Origin: Lunularia cruciata
Lineage: Eukaryota > Streptophyta > Marchantiopsida > Lunulariales > Lunulariaceae
Direction of reading: 5' to 3'
Assembly: GCA_948567375.1 (NCBI GenBank)
Contig: OX419759.1
Span: 32,279,493-32,343,492, forward strand
DNA: 64,000 bases
The translations under genes and the position numbers were made by a program. Of the stretch, positions 22,480-34,773 are shown one piece after another. The notes under the pieces were generated by a model. It ran no database searches. It worked only from the letters and a program-made list of their open reading frames with translations, and was not told the origin of the DNA. Numbering within the stretch: position 1 is the stretch's first letter; every line of letters begins with the position of its first letter.

Positions 22480-23618
22480 TTTATACAAAGTTGGGTCCAT
22501 GGTCCAATATTTTCTAACTCTCCATCCATTTACTTGAGTGGCAAAAGGATTGCCTTCCAGGTCTGCAAGTTGAATAGATCCATTGGCATATATGTGCACA
22601 ACACGGTATGACTCCATCTACCTTAAATGTTGTTTGCCAAGAAAAAATATTTGGCAAGTGTCATATAACAACACCAAATCCCCTTCCTTAACAACCACAA
22701 GCTTGATTCTCTTATTGTGTCTGACCTTTAGCTTTTCTTGCACTTCCTTTGTGGTTTGTATTGCATCATCTCTTTTCTCTTCTAACCATATTAGTTGATG
22801 AATCCAAAGATCCTAGCTTTCTTCCTCCAAAAATTGTTCCTCACAAAGAATCCGATATGATGATACTTCAAATTCAACTAGTAGTATAGGATGCAATCCA
22901 TATGTCAAGAAATATGGAGTTTTTTTGGTGGTAATATTTTCATTTTGTATGCGCACAAAGCTGTAAGTAACTTTGTGTCCCAATCATAGGTGTAATTGAT
23001 TGTCACCTTATTCAAAATTTTACACAACAATCCATTGGCCTTCTCCGTTAGTCCATTCACTTTTGGATTATGAGGAGTCGTCTTTTGATGTTTAATCTGG
23101 AAGTACTTGGTTAATACTTCCACCATAGAGTTAAAAAAATGAGTTCCTTGATCACTGACCAATTCCTGAAGACACCTGTAACATGAAAAGATGTTTTGAA
23201 AGAAAAATTATGTGACTATTTTTGCATCATCTCTCCATGTTGCTTTTGCTTCTACCATCTTGGTAGCATAATCAGTGCATACCAAGATGTATCTCTTCCT
23301 CATGACTCGGGTGACTAGTTGAATTGGACCCACCAAATCAATACTCCATTTCTCAAATGGAGGCAATGGCAAAATCGGTCTCAAAGGCCACTGGGAAGGA
23401 GCCATCGGTTTTCTTGTTCTTTGACAAGCATCACAACTTTGAATATGGGCATAAGTGTCTTTATACATCGTACGCCACCAATACCTTACTGAAAGGATTT
23501 TCTTCCCAATATTCTTTAGGGCATAATGTCCTCTTGATGCTTCAGAGTGTAAGGACTCAATGACTCCTCCGACTTTGTATGCCTCCAAACATCTCCAAAG
23601 TACTTTGTCTTTGCCCAT
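22480..23618 (-). pseudogene. C1 integrase
   Basis: The zinc domain is clear: H..SRGHY (with His at about residue 24-31 of the open piece) and CDACQRT. The DDE core is complete in residues, with Asp in 'KWSIDLVGP', Asp in 'LVSDQGTHF' and Glu in 'NGLTEKANG'. The frame changes near 23205 and again near 22905. The tail at 22480-22640 ('YRVVHIYANGSIQLADL') resembles the C-terminal beta domain of Tat/Athila integrases. No chromodomain follows before the purine tract. Confidence 0.83.
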
Positions 23619-25252
23619 CTTAAATAAAATGTTGTGTTTTGTTGGTACGGTCCCATCTTCTTGAGGAAAACTGCCATTTGCTTTGGGTCCAGCCCCTCAA
23701 AACAATGACAAGTATGCAGATAGTGATATTTGGCCGTATACCTTATACTTTGCATAGCCATTAAATGACATAGCTCTTCATCAAAAAACCAATCATCAAC
23801 TTCCAAGTCTTGGTCTTGAGTTTCTAACATAGATAGGAAGTCCACATTTGAATGTGAAGCTCCCTTCCTTACTTCTATAGTGTATGTGAATTCTTGTAAC
23901 AACAAGATCCACCTTGCAATTTGCTCCGACAAGTCTGCCTTCTTGACCAAATGTTGCAATGCATAATGGTCAACATAGAAGACAAACTTGTATCCCAATA
24001 GGTAGTGGCAAAACTTCTTGCAAGCATAAACCATTTTGAGTGCTTCTCTTTCAATCATTGAATAGTTCTTTTCTTAACCTGATAATTGTTGGTTGGCATA
24101 ATAAATTGGGTAGTCCTTCTTCGTCTCGTCCTTTTGACTTAAGACAACTCTGATTGCCATGGACAAAGTGTCCACATACACATGAAAAGGGGCATCCCAA
24201 TTTGGAGCCCTCATAACTAGTGCTTCAACCAGTTTCTTCTTCAATACTTGGAAAGCTTCCTCTTGTTCTACTTCCCACAAGTAGTCTTTGGGCTTCTTCA
24301 AAAGCTTTGTAAGGGGTGTAGCAAGCACCGCATAGTTTGATACAAAGCATCTATAGTATGCAACATGTCCCAAGAAGGCTCTCAGCTCTTGGATGTTTTT
24401 AGGGGATTCCAAAGCTGAGATAAATTTTACCTTCTCAACATCAACTTCAATACTTCAACTTGATACCCAATGCTCCAAAAGAATTCCCTCCTTCATTGCA
24501 AAGAGGCATTTCTTTGGGTGTAATGACAAACTAGAAAAATAACACCTTTCAAAAGTTTGGTGAAGGTAATGTAAATGTACTTCTTTTTGTCCAAACACAC
24601 AAAAATCATCAATGAAGACTTCCACAAATTTTCACAAAAAATCCTTGAAGATTGCATTCATCATCCGCTAGAAAGTAGCGGGAGCATTACACAACCTGAA
24701 GCACATTTGATTGTAAGCAAAAGTGCTCCAATTGGTAGTGAATGTAGTTTTATCCTTGTCTTCTTCTTGGATGGATACTTGATTATGCGCTAAAAATCCA
24801 TTGAGAAAACTATAGCAAGAATGACCAACTACTTGGTCCAAAATGGTATTGGTAAAAGGCAAGGGATTATGATCCTTCCTTGTGACTACATTCAGCTTGC
24901 AAAAATCTTGGCACACTCAAATCTTCCTAGTCTTCTTCTTTGGAACAATGACTATGGGAGAAACCTACTTGCTGCTCAAGATAGGGAAGATTATTCTGGC
25001 CCCTAGGTACTTGTTGATTTCATCTTTGACCAAGAGCAAGTACTTTGAGTTCAAGCGGTAATGTCTTTGCCAAACAAGAATTGCACCTTCAACTAGATCA
25101 ATTTGGTGTTCTCCAAATTCTTGTGGAATACACGGCATTTGATCAATAGACCAGGCAAATACATCCTGGAATTCTATAAATAGGGTAGTGTATCTTGCCA
25201 ACTCCTCCAAAGTAACTATCTTTGGAATTTTCAAAATGTTTCCTTCAGTCAA
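23516..25252 (-). pseudogene. C1 RT and RNase H
   Basis: Upstream lies 'EFQDVFAWSIDQMP', the usual box before RT in this group. RT motifs are 'CQDFCKLN', 'FTTNWSTFAYNQMCFRLCNAPATF' and F-I-D-D near 24611 with both Asp residues intact. 'LRAFLGHVAYYRCF' follows. RNase H includes 'YVDTLSMAIRVVLSQKDE', 'REALKMVYACKKF' and 'YVDHYAL' over about 24240-23950. Stops occur at about 24667, 24470 and 24073. The order and spacing are normal for Ty3 pol. Confidence 0.83.
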
Positions 25253-25479
25253 GACAACATCTTGATAGTCATGGGGTTGATGACTCCTTCAACATGGCTT
25301 ACTTGGCTTAATCCAAGTCAAATTGCAGTCAAATCCCCTTCTTCCAAGTCATTTTCACCCAAGGTGATGCTGTATGGGTCTTTGTCTTTGACTTCTACCT
25401 CATAGCATTACAAGTAGTTGACTTGGACTTCATCTTTGGAGTCTCCTAAAGACAAAGACGATGAATCTTAAGATTCATC

Positions 25480-26025
25480 TTTGTCTTCTGACGATGTTGT
25501 TTCCTCGAGGTGTGGAACCTTTGTCCAACTCACCGTCACCAACTTTTGATCTTTGGATGAGATGTCCTTGAACCTTAGCTTTTGCTGGTGCCAATCCACA
25601 ATAACCTAAGCACTGTACAACCAAGGTCTTCTGATCAAGAGCGGGTAACCAATTTTGATTACTAGTCGCAACACTATGTAGTTTAACTTGAAGGGCACCC
25701 CTCCAATGATTGTAGTAATATTAGATAGCATGCCCAAAGGCTATCCCTTGGTTTGATCCGCAAATTTCAGAATTTGGGATGTTGGTTCAAACATTGTATA
25801 CCCCAATTGATGTGCAATGTCTTCTATCATAACATTCACACCCAAATCCAAATCAATAGGTATAAATGTGATCATATAGCTTATGATCTCCGTGTCCACT
25901 TCAAGAGATCCCAAATCTTCTTGTTCAATACAATAAATTGCGGGCAAGTCTTTCTTGGTCATCGCCATTAATTTCTTGAGGACTGAACTCAGCTGCTTCT
26001 TGTATAGCTTGTTGTCCTCCCACAA
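25480..26025 (-). pseudogene. C1 aspartic protease region
   Basis: A piece of 94 residues (26025-25741) ends with 'DLDLGVNVMIEDIAHQLGY', which fits the helix after the catalytic D-x-G in Athila/Tat proteases ('GAxVNxMP...LG'). Beyond a stop the text continues with 'LIRRPWLYSA', corresponding to the GRPWL motif (usual form ILGRPWLxxA). The catalytic triad itself is not clearly preserved. Confidence 0.65.
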
Positions 26026-28418
26026 TTGCTTAATGTGACATTAGCACTTGTAGACGCCAAATTGGCCGCAATATTGTACTGAGGGACTCCTCCCAACTTC
26101 ATCTCCTTCACCTTCATCTTTAGGTCTGAAGTCTCTCCTTGTTCAAGTCGGACTTTGGGGTGCTTTAAGATGGTGATTGGAATACTAGCGGTCTTAACTC
26201 GATGGTCTTTGGGTTGGCCAACTTTGGCTTGGATCAAATCCTTCACTTTTGATCTAATATCTGCCAGAAAAACAAGAGGCTTTGTCTTCATATCCTCCTC
26301 CAAACTCATCTTCCTAGTTTTGAGTACTGCTTCCTTGATTTCTTTTTGCAAAGCTTTAGCTAGAATCTTTTCCTCCTTGGTAGAAAGAATAGCCTTTGGG
26401 CGCAACTTCTTTGCCTTTTGTGAAGACAAAGAAGTAGTACTTGCTTCTTTGGGATCACGCTTCTTTATACTTGAGCATGTCTCAACCTTCCAAAATTTGA
26501 GGTATGGCCATTCACCTTCTGAAGCCGGATTCCATTCTTGAGGCCTCTCCTCTTCAAGTGTTATACAATTTACATTGGTATCCCTCTTTGCTTGGAGCGC
26601 AACACGCTCAGTTGGAGTTTGTACATATTTTACCGGCGGCTTTGGGTTTGGTGGTTGCGGGCACTAGTTTCCAGTATGCTCCGATCCCTTACAATTTATG
26701 CATAGTGGGGTGTACCCAATTTGCCGTCTTGGCTCCAGATAGTTTGGAGACCAATGTCTCATTGAGCCACAACTATAACAAGCACCTGATGGAACATTTT
26801 GAGGCCTATTTTGGCCACTCATTGATGGTCCTTGTGGAGGAGCATTTTTGTTTTACTCCTTGGGTCCATACCTTAAACCTTGATACAATATGCCTGCTTA
26901 AGGCTACATCTCTTGGGTTTGGTACACAATCTCATCTTCCTCACTTTAGTCCCAACCTAAAACCCAATCAATTTGTTGCACTAGAAATGCAATGCACGTC
27001 AAACACTCTGTATTAGCGGGCTGGATTTACCAGACGCAATGCACCATACATTTGGTCTGCCAAATGATAGAGGCTTTCTTTGGTCCTTAGCCCCAATCAT
27101 TTGGATATTGAAATCTGCAAACTCTTTAATAAGAGTCTCTAGCTTGTGATCCGCCTTATGTATAGTCTTTGTTGGAGGTGTTACTAGTTTCTTGCCTCCA
27201 CATCTTTGTATTCTCCTTAGCTTTGAATCTTCTTCGGATTCCGAAGAAGAATTGGAAGATATGGAGGATTCCTTCGAGGAAGGGGATGTGCTATGAGAAG
27301 CCTTCCTTCTAGGCTTCTTGCCTTTCTTCTCCCAATTTCTTTGGTTACTAGATGAGTGAGAGTGAGCCGCTTCATATCAGGTGACATGTTTGAGTACTTT
27401 GTCTAAAGAAGTTACATTCCTCTCCCTGGCAAAGATACAAATTCCTGGTGAGAGTCCACCAAGGAACCAGGTAATGGCTTGGGCATTGGAGTAACCCACC
27501 ACACTAGATTGCTTCAAGACTTATTTCAAGAGAGCCATGAACCGCTCAAGGTAGTCTCTCAACTTCTCCTTCTTTCCTCCATCCAAATCATTGAGTGCCG
27601 CAAAGACACTCATATCATAGTCAACTTCAAGAAATCATTCTAGGAAGCTATTTTGCAAGTTTGCCTAGTTGGCTAGTATACTCTTCTAGGTTACACGGGT
27701 ATACCAACTCTGGGCTTTCTTTTGGAGCAGACTTGGAAAAATTTGCAAACAATACGCAAAGTCATATTCCTTGTTGGCAAAGGAAATGACTTCAAATTCT
27801 TTGATAAATTCATCAGGATCTTCATCTTGTTATGTCCACTTATACTTCTGATAGGCATGTTGGGTGACAAGGAACAAAGTCATTGTTCGACTCGGTGGAA
27901 TTGGCTGTGGTAAGGTTGAACTTTATGGACCTAAGGAATTGGCTGGTATTGACATTGTGTTGACAGCCCAAGGGTTCTAATTAGTCAAGTTCAAAGTGGG
28001 GTCTTTGTCGATAGATGGTGTTGACTTTGATTGGAAATGAAGTAAGAGGGTCAACACTTTGAAAGTGTTTGTGAAAATTCCCTTGAGCCAACCAAGGAAC
28101 TATTTGAGAGATGTTGGCATTCTTCTTTTGTTAAGGTTCATGTTGTCTTTTTGCAAATGAATTTCTTTATAAACTCGACATCCTTTATAGCTTTAGGGGA
28201 AGTCGGTGTACTAGGTCACAATGAGTATGTATGCCCATTGGAATCTTTCTTCTTCTTGGAAGATGGAAATGAGAAGTAGCCTTGCCACCCGCCTTCACAT
28301 TTCTTTTGTTCAAGTTCTTGCAAGGCTTCTTGAACTTTGTGAAGAAGTTAAAAGTCCAACGCCTCTCCTTCAATTTTGTCAAAAGTAGATTGGATCTTTT
28401 GGCATTCTTCTTCTTCAC
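25989..28418 (-). pseudogene. C1 gag with two zinc-knuckle remnants
   Basis: Capsid-like text is spread over 27920-27050 in changing frames ('AQSWYTRVT', 'FLEVDYDMS', 'LRDYLERFMALL'). A Ser/Glu-rich stretch lies near 27230-27330. Two knuckles lie near 26690-26790: C-Y-S-C-G-S-M-R-H with the last Cys lost, and C-I-N-C-K-G-S-E-H-T-G-N then a stop before the Cys. A basic 146-residue open piece (26429-25989) leads towards the protease. Confidence 0.72.
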
Positions 28419-28534
28419 AATGCAAAGTTCATCTTTGAACTCTCTCTTACCATTGGTCTCTCAATGCATATATTCATATTGGTTCAAAACCAATTTAAAT
28501 TTTGGCTTCATATTCATCCACTTTTGAGATTTGT

Positions 28535-28553
28535 ATCCCCGGTAGTGGTGCCA
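28535..28553 (-). other. C1 primer-binding site, tRNA-Asp-like
   Basis: Read on minus it is TGGCACCACTACCGGGGAT, seven bases inside the 5' LTR. It resembles TGGCGCC...CCGGGGA, the complement of the tRNA-Asp 3' end used by many Tat/Athila elements, with several mismatches. Confidence 0.65.
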
Positions 28554-29754
28554 CAAATCATGTTACAACTCGACAAATATCACTTTTGCGGTAATTGGGT
28601 AAGTATATTTTGTTCCCGTAGATATTGATAAAAAATGTCTGAATATAAAGACAAATGGTAACAAATGTGGTTCTTCTTAATTTCTTCTTTAGTCTCTCAA
28701 GTAGAAACCACACCCAAAGGAGAATAACACGCGCTCAATCTTGACAACTTGTTGCTAATTCACACACTCATAATCACAACATAATAAATTCTATCCAAAC
28801 AAATCTTGATTGTGATGATTCAAATTCTCCCAAAGATGGATATTTCATTGCAAAATGATTTCACCTCAAAATTGTATTCCACCCTTCCACTAAAGGCACA
28901 ACTTCCTCAATTGAAATTGCTTCACATCAACATTGCGTTGCACTCACAACTGCAAAATACTACCAACAGTACAATTCCTCTCAAATCGATCAAGGCATTG
29001 ATCCAATTGAACTTCACTCAAGATCGCACACACATAGTGTTAAGATCAAGGGCCATGGAATCCAACATCCAACAAGCACACTAACTTGCATTTCAGAATT
29101 CTCCAAACACTCACAAACACAAAAACAGAATTGATACTTGGAATTAAGCCCAAGCAACAAGCATTGAAATCAACACTTTGCTTTATTTATCTTCAGAAAT
29201 TATGAATATTGAACAACATAATAATGCAAATGCTCCCTTTAAATAGTAGAGAAATCAACAATTGCTAACAACTATACCATTCTACAATAACTCTACAAAC
29301 TTGTAGATCCAAAATGACAATGCATGTCTTCAAACTTGGCTCTTCATATCTCAAAATTGTTACTACTCCAATCCCATGTCTACTTCTTCTTTGGCTTCAA
29401 GACCCGATGATACTCCTATCACTTCTCCTTCTTTGGGTCCATCTTCAACTACCAAATTCTTCAGCATTTCTACTACTTCTTTACTATGAATTACAATTGA
29501 GGTCATAGGTAGCCTTTCTGACTCTTTATCTCCTGACTTACTCTTCTCTAATGTCTCAAAGGACAATTTCAAAGACACTTGCACTCCTATTTGCTCTCTT
29601 CTTCTGAGTTTCCTGCACAAGCAATTTCAATTCATGTACTCTTGCTTTCCTTTAGCCTCCATGCTCAACATGGCCCATAGTCTCCCAACAACTTCTCTTA
29701 CTGATTTTGATGCATACCCTTGAGATCGCTCTGCCTTCAACTCTTCTTGGTACA

Positions 29755-30495
29755 TGTAATACTCCGAGGACAAGAGAAGAGAGAAAACACAGATTGCACA
29801 CTCCAACATTCGATGCCCCAAGGGAGCACCTTCTCTTTATTATATAGACAAAGAGGATCTCCTACAAGGAAGCTCCACCATAGGATTAGGGACACAGATA
29901 GGTGACATGTCAGCAAGCTCCACCCTTGGATTACTTACTTGGATGGGTGACCTGTCTGGTCTAGGTCCTATCTGGTTGGTCAAATGAGCTTTGACCGGAG
30001 GGAATCTTTTAGGGAATCTTCATGTAGGAATCTCAGAATCACATGAGTAAGGTACCATTGGAAAGCTCTCGACGAGAAAAACCAGGGGGAGGGAAGGCCA
30101 GCCTTTCCTCCGTTGGGGGGGGGGGAATCTGCACATTTTGGAGGCCTAATTCATCCGTTTAGGCCTCCAAAATTGCCTTCAAAGATTTTAGGCATATTTT
30201 GGTTCCTACTCTATTAGTAGAAGTCCCCTTTTGGTGATATCTCTTTCTGATCTGTTTAGTCCATCATGTGTAACATCCTTCCAGATGTTACCAAACCAAT
30301 TCTCACCTTTAAATCATATGTCTAGCTATTGGTTCTAAGGTTCTCAAGTCTATTTCGGTTTCTACCCTATTAGTAGAAGTACTCTTTGGGTGATACTTCT
30401 ATCTGATCTATTTTGACCATCATGTATAACATCATTCTAGATGTTACCAAACCAAATTTCACATCTAGATCATATGGCTAACCCTTGGTATTACA
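29755..30495 (-). repeat. Solo LTR, family B, in C1 LTR
   Basis: On minus it runs TGTAATACCAAGGG to GGAGTATTACA (741 bp). The flanks GTACA at 29750-29754 and 30496-30500 are identical. The C1 LTR sequence is continuous across it when compared with the left LTR near 20010. The perfect duplication suggests a recent event. Confidence 0.93.
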
Positions 30496-31497
30496 GTACA
30501 TCTTCAACTCGTCTTCATACTCAATAGCAAGCATTTTCTTCTCCTTTGCATACTGAGAACTCTGTAGCTCAGCACTTCTTACCAAGTCTCTCAATCTTTC
30601 TTCCTCTTGATGTTGGATCAACAACTCTCTTTGCCATGCTTGATCTTTCCCTGCTACACTCTTCTTCAGGCCCTCTAACTCTTGCTCCATCATTGCTGCC
30701 ATTGCATTCACATGAATACTTTTGATGTGAGCTTCATTGACCTCCTCTTTCATCTTCACGAGCAACATCTTCTGCTCCTTCAACTCTTTGGCTTGACGTT
30801 GCATCTCTGTTCCCTGCTTCTCAAAAGCCACTTGCAAATTCTCTAAAGTCTTCTTCTTCAAGACTATATCTACCTGAAGCTCCTCAACTTCTTCTTCTCT
30901 TTGGGTTACACTTTCTTGCAATCCCTTCACTTTTTCTAGCAAGTACTTCACCCCTTGCAACTCATTCTTCACCTTCATTATGATCTTGTAGGATTACCTT
31001 CTACTGCACCTTCAACAAATCCAACAATGGAGTCACAATTTGCATTAAATATTGTTCTTCTCCAAGGTTCTCTATGTCTTCAGCTTTGTCTTCATACTTT
31101 GCCTTTTCCATCGGCTCCTTCTCCCAAAGTCTTGATCTTCATAATTTCAGCAATATTGCTTTTGAGCTTTCTTCTTCCTTATTGGCTAAACTTGGTCCAG
31201 CAGGGTCTTCCATTGTTGCTTTCTTGTCTTTGCCTCCCTTGCAATCTTCCTTCTTTGGCTCTGCATCCATCTTCTTCATGAACAATTCTAAACAAGGATT
31301 ATCTCTTCCATACAGTCAATAGCTGCATGAAAGGCTTCATCTTCTTTTGCTTCAGCTGATTGCTGAACTTCCTCTTCACCATCACTCTCACTTCTAGATT
31401 TCCCACTTTGTAGTGTGAGCTCCACTTCTTTTGAGTCTCCTTCTCTTGACTTTGTCTCTCCTTTGGACTTTGTTTCCAAAGTCTCCTCCTTCACCGC

Positions 31498-33370
31498 TGT
31501 TGTCGGGAAAATAGCCCACGTGTACCCTTGAGGCTTTTGGTGTGATAAATTTTCTTTTCTCTTTTATTTGTTGTAAGGAACAAGGATTTATGATAATATG
31601 TCTCGGGTGTGGTTTTGCTACCTGGGTTTTGGGAGAAAGTGAGGAGACAGAGAAGGGCTGAGGGTTTTCACAAAATGCCAAAAGATTTCGAGAGGGTTTG
31701 GCAGAGGATTTCGAGAGGAGTGGCAGAAATTTTCGTGAGAAGAAAGGAGTAGGGTTTTTTTTGAAAGGGGACAGAGGAGTTTCAAGAGAGAAAGGGGTTT
31801 TTTTTTCGGGGAATGACAGGAGGAGTTTGGGGGCAGAGGACAGAAGGTGGGCAGGAAGGAAGTGAATCAAAAGGAATTGGAATGATCATGAAGGGGTAGT
31901 CAAGAAGGCTTTTAGGGACAGAGGAAAAATCAGGAGAGGAAATTTTGAGTTGGACAAGAGAGGGTTTGGCAGGAGGAGAAATTCTCGAGAAGCTGGAGGG
32001 TTTGGACAAAGGAACACACACAGGAGAGAAATTTTTGAGTTGGACAAGAGGGGGTTTGGCAGGAGGAGAAATTCTAGAGAAGCTGGAGGGTTTGGACTGA
32101 GGAACACACACAGGAGAGAAATTTTTGAGTTGGACAGGAGGGGGTTTGGCAGGAGGAAAAATTCTCGAGAAGCTGGAGGGTTTGGATAGAGGAACACACA
32201 TAGGAGAGAAATTTTCGAGTTGGACAGGAAGGGGCTTGAAAGTGCAGGGACAGAAAGGAAATTTTTGCAAGAATGTGAGGGCTTGAAAGTGCAGGGACAA
32301 AAAGGAAATTTTTGCAGGAATGTGAGGGCTTGAAAGTGCAGGGCAGAAAGTGTTTTCATGAAGGCAATTTTTGCAGGACTGTGATGGGTTTTGGTGAGGT
32401 GCATGAAGGCAATTTTTGCAGGAATGTGAGGGCTTGAAAGTGCAGGGCAGAAAGTGTTTTCATGAAGGCAATTTTCGCAGGACTGTGAAGGGGTTTGTGA
32501 GGGCTGCACGAAGACAAATTTTGCAGCAATGTGAAGTGGTTTGGTGAGGTTGCAAGAAGACAATTTTTGCAGGTAGTGTTAGGGCTTGAGAGTGCAGGGG
32601 AGAGAAAGGTTTCTTCTTGAAGGAATGAACAAATGTGCAGGAGAGGAAGTGCTTGGACAGAAGGGCAATTTTCGCAGGTAGTGTTAGGGCTTGAGAGTGC
32701 AGGGGAGAGAAAGGTTTCTTCTTGAAGGAATGAACAAATGTGCAGGAGAGGAAGTGCTTGGACAGAAGGGCAATTTTTGCAGGTCTGAAGGGCAGGCATT
32801 GTCTTGACTAGAACTATTTGACTTATCCAACCTTGTGAATGTTGTTGTTGAAACTCCTGTGAATGATGAATCTTGGAAGCAGATTGTGTATGAATTGTGA
32901 CTAGAGTTGAGGAAACTCCATTCTAGGAACTCTCAGTCCGGTCCATGTGAATAGCCTAGGTAAATGATCTGGATGCCCGGGTTTATGTTTGGTTAGATCA
33001 CTCAGTTGTTGTTTCTTTTATTCTATCAAAGGGCCACCTGACCTAGGTCTATGAACTGCCAGATCCCGAACCATAGCTTGAACCTGACGTGAAAATAGAA
33101 TATGAGACCAGGCAGAGGTAGAAACCATAACACCAGACTCGCATGACAAGATTAATTTTATGAAAGTCAAGGATAAAACAAAACCTTCAGGGAGAGCCAA
33201 CCTCAGGGAAACTTAAACAACAGGTTCATATAGAGACAAATTCCCGACAATCCAGGAGTAGGGAAGGAATGTCAGTCTATGGGAAAGACCCAAAAGAAGG
33301 ACAGTAGGGAAAACTAAGCACAAGCAGCCATGTGCTCGGCGCACTCTTGAGACCAAACGTTCCCCACGAC
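31498..33370. mobile_element. D: repeat-rich insertion in C1 LTR, probably LTR-derived
   Basis: The left LTR has no counterpart of this 1873-bp block. ACCGC flanks it (31493-31497 and 33371-33375). It begins TGTTGTCGGGAA and ends TTCCCCACGAC. An inner TTCCCGACAA at 33241-33250 mirrors the start even better, so the LTR may end near 33249 with about 120 bp of internal DNA attached. Most of it is the tandem array 31947-32780. No retroelement gene is seen, so it is a solo or non-autonomous element of an unassigned family. Confidence 0.7.
31947..32780 (+). repeat. Tandem repeat arrays in insertion D
   Basis: Several short arrays follow each other: a 90-bp unit (starts 31947, 32037, 32127, with a partial at 32217), a 47-bp unit (starts 32233, 32280, 32327), a copy of about 104 bp (32327 and 32431), and a 105-bp unit (32561, 32666, with a partial at 32771). 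The later units share a core around AATTTTTGCAGG and GCTTGAAAGTGCAGGG. Both strands are open over parts of it, an artefact of unit lengths divisible by three (90, 105). Confidence 0.85.
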
Positions 33371-34773
33371 ACCGCCTTCTTACCTTGCAGAGTAAGTCTT
33401 TGGATCTTGTGTTGTGTTTGAGGCAACACTACCTCTCTGGGTTCAATCTGGTTCTTCATCTTTGGACGTCTTCCTTCCACCCTCTTGGTCTGTCCTGTTT
33501 TGGTAAAGTGATCATCGCTGGCTCGCAGGTGTGACATGTAATACTACTCCTCTTCATCCACTTCTTGTTGTAGATCAGGATGGAAATGTGACACTAGGTA
33601 ATGCCTCTCCTCCGCTGTCAGCAAATTCAATCCAAAGTAGAAGTGTGCTACAAATGGTGCAAAATAATGTGGAGGTGAATCGGTTCTCTAGTTGACAATC
33701 ATTTGCCTTGTTCGCTAATAGAAGCACTTCACCCAATTCACCTTCACTCCTACAAACATCTGGTGGAAGAAGAATGCCTACTACATGTTCACGTATGTCT
33801 TTTGTTTGGGTTTGAACATGGCCATTATTGTGCCTACCATGCTTTGTTTAAACGGGTCTTGATAGGACTCCACGTTGTAACCATACGTAGTACACAGAAT
33901 GGAGAATGAATTTTGGATTTTTGCAGTCTCCTTTGCAACATCACACTTCAGATAGAAAGTGATCCCATTTTCCTCTCTTGCTTCCTTCCCCAATGCTAAC
34001 CTCCAATCCGACTCAATCCATCTAGTCAAATTTCCTCTCTTCCCCTCAAATTCTGGGCCTTCTTCACAATTACTTGCAGCTATCTATGCCATGACTCACA
34101 AGAAACTAAATTCTAGGTCCATGCTAAAAATGCAATCCAAAGTCTATTCAAGACCTCAAAACTTCTCACAAAAAGTGCATTCTTGGCCTTCTTTGCCATG
34201 ATTTTCTCTTTAGTTCTTTGGCACTGAAAAACTATCCGTTCTCCTAGACACAACACTCTAATCCCTTATGGATTTTGGAAAATTTCACTCTTAATCGGAT
34301 TCTTGACATGCATTACTGCATGATGACTGCTAAGAGGAATTGGATATCTTTTTTGACATATTTGATTTCTCCCTGTGCAATTGCAATTTTATATTACCCC
34401 AAAGTGCAGTCATTCTTCAGTCAATTTGAAAATTGACTCCCACTTCTTTTGCGTGTTGGCTTCCTATCACTATCAAGGCCTTCTTCTTCTGCCTCTGCCA
34501 TTTCTTGAAGTGTACTTTCTTGCCACGTAGAAGGGTTGTTACACGTCTTTGTATTGACCTTTGCTTCTCGGTCCAAAGACACCCTTCTTTGGACTTGTCT
34601 CTTTGTAACCCCATTTGAGTACTTTTGGTTTCTGACCCCAAGTCAACTTCTTTGAGTTTACTCTCAAGACACACCAATCCATTCTTTCCTTTGCAATTTG
34701 GCTTTCTTACTTACTTCTTCTTCAAAACTCTAACAAAATAGAAGAAAACAAAAAATGTGGGTACCATACTAGC

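Larger units (their letters stand above)
29363..34677 (-). pseudogene. Coiled-coil protein-like sequence inside C1 right LTR
   Basis: This is the second copy of the element-sense reading region. Open pieces lie at 34677-34417 ('RGKKVHFKKWQRQ'), 34029-33781 ('WRLALGKEAREENG'), 33537-33277, 31494-31288 (Glu/Ser-rich) and 30978-30496, then 29754-29627 and 29620-29363 after the B insertion. The 30978-30496 piece is about 160 residues of near-continuous heptads without Pro. Insertions B and D cut it. I do not recognise the family. Confidence 0.5.
18702..34768 (-). mobile_element. C1: Ty3 element without chromodomain, very long LTRs
   Basis: On the minus strand the 5' LTR is 34768-28561 (with two later insertions) and the 3' LTR is 22429-18702. 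The flanks CTAGT (18697-18701) and CTAGC (34769-34773) are a 5-bp duplication with one change. Gag, protease, RT, RNase H and integrase lie between 28418 and 22480. There is a tRNA-Asp-like primer site and a purine tract. The 'DVFAWS-DQMP' block before RT and the lack of a chromodomain place it near the Tat/Athila side of Ty3 elements. Stops make it non-autonomous. Confidence 0.87.
28561..34768 (-). repeat. C1 5' LTR (right copy) with two insertions
   Basis: Bounded by TGTTACAACTCGAC on the left and GTGGGTACCATA on the right. Taking out the solo B LTR (29755-30495) and insertion D (31498-33370), each with one target copy, leaves about 3.6 kb. That equals the 3.7-kb partner at 18702-22429. Confidence 0.85.

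Noticed and set aside
31886-32799. Long proline- and serine-rich open stretches on minus (up to 225 codons) and Arg/Gly-rich ones on plus
   Set aside because: They come from tandem repeats with unit lengths divisible by three, are open on both strands at once and have no domain. They are a by-product of the D arrays.
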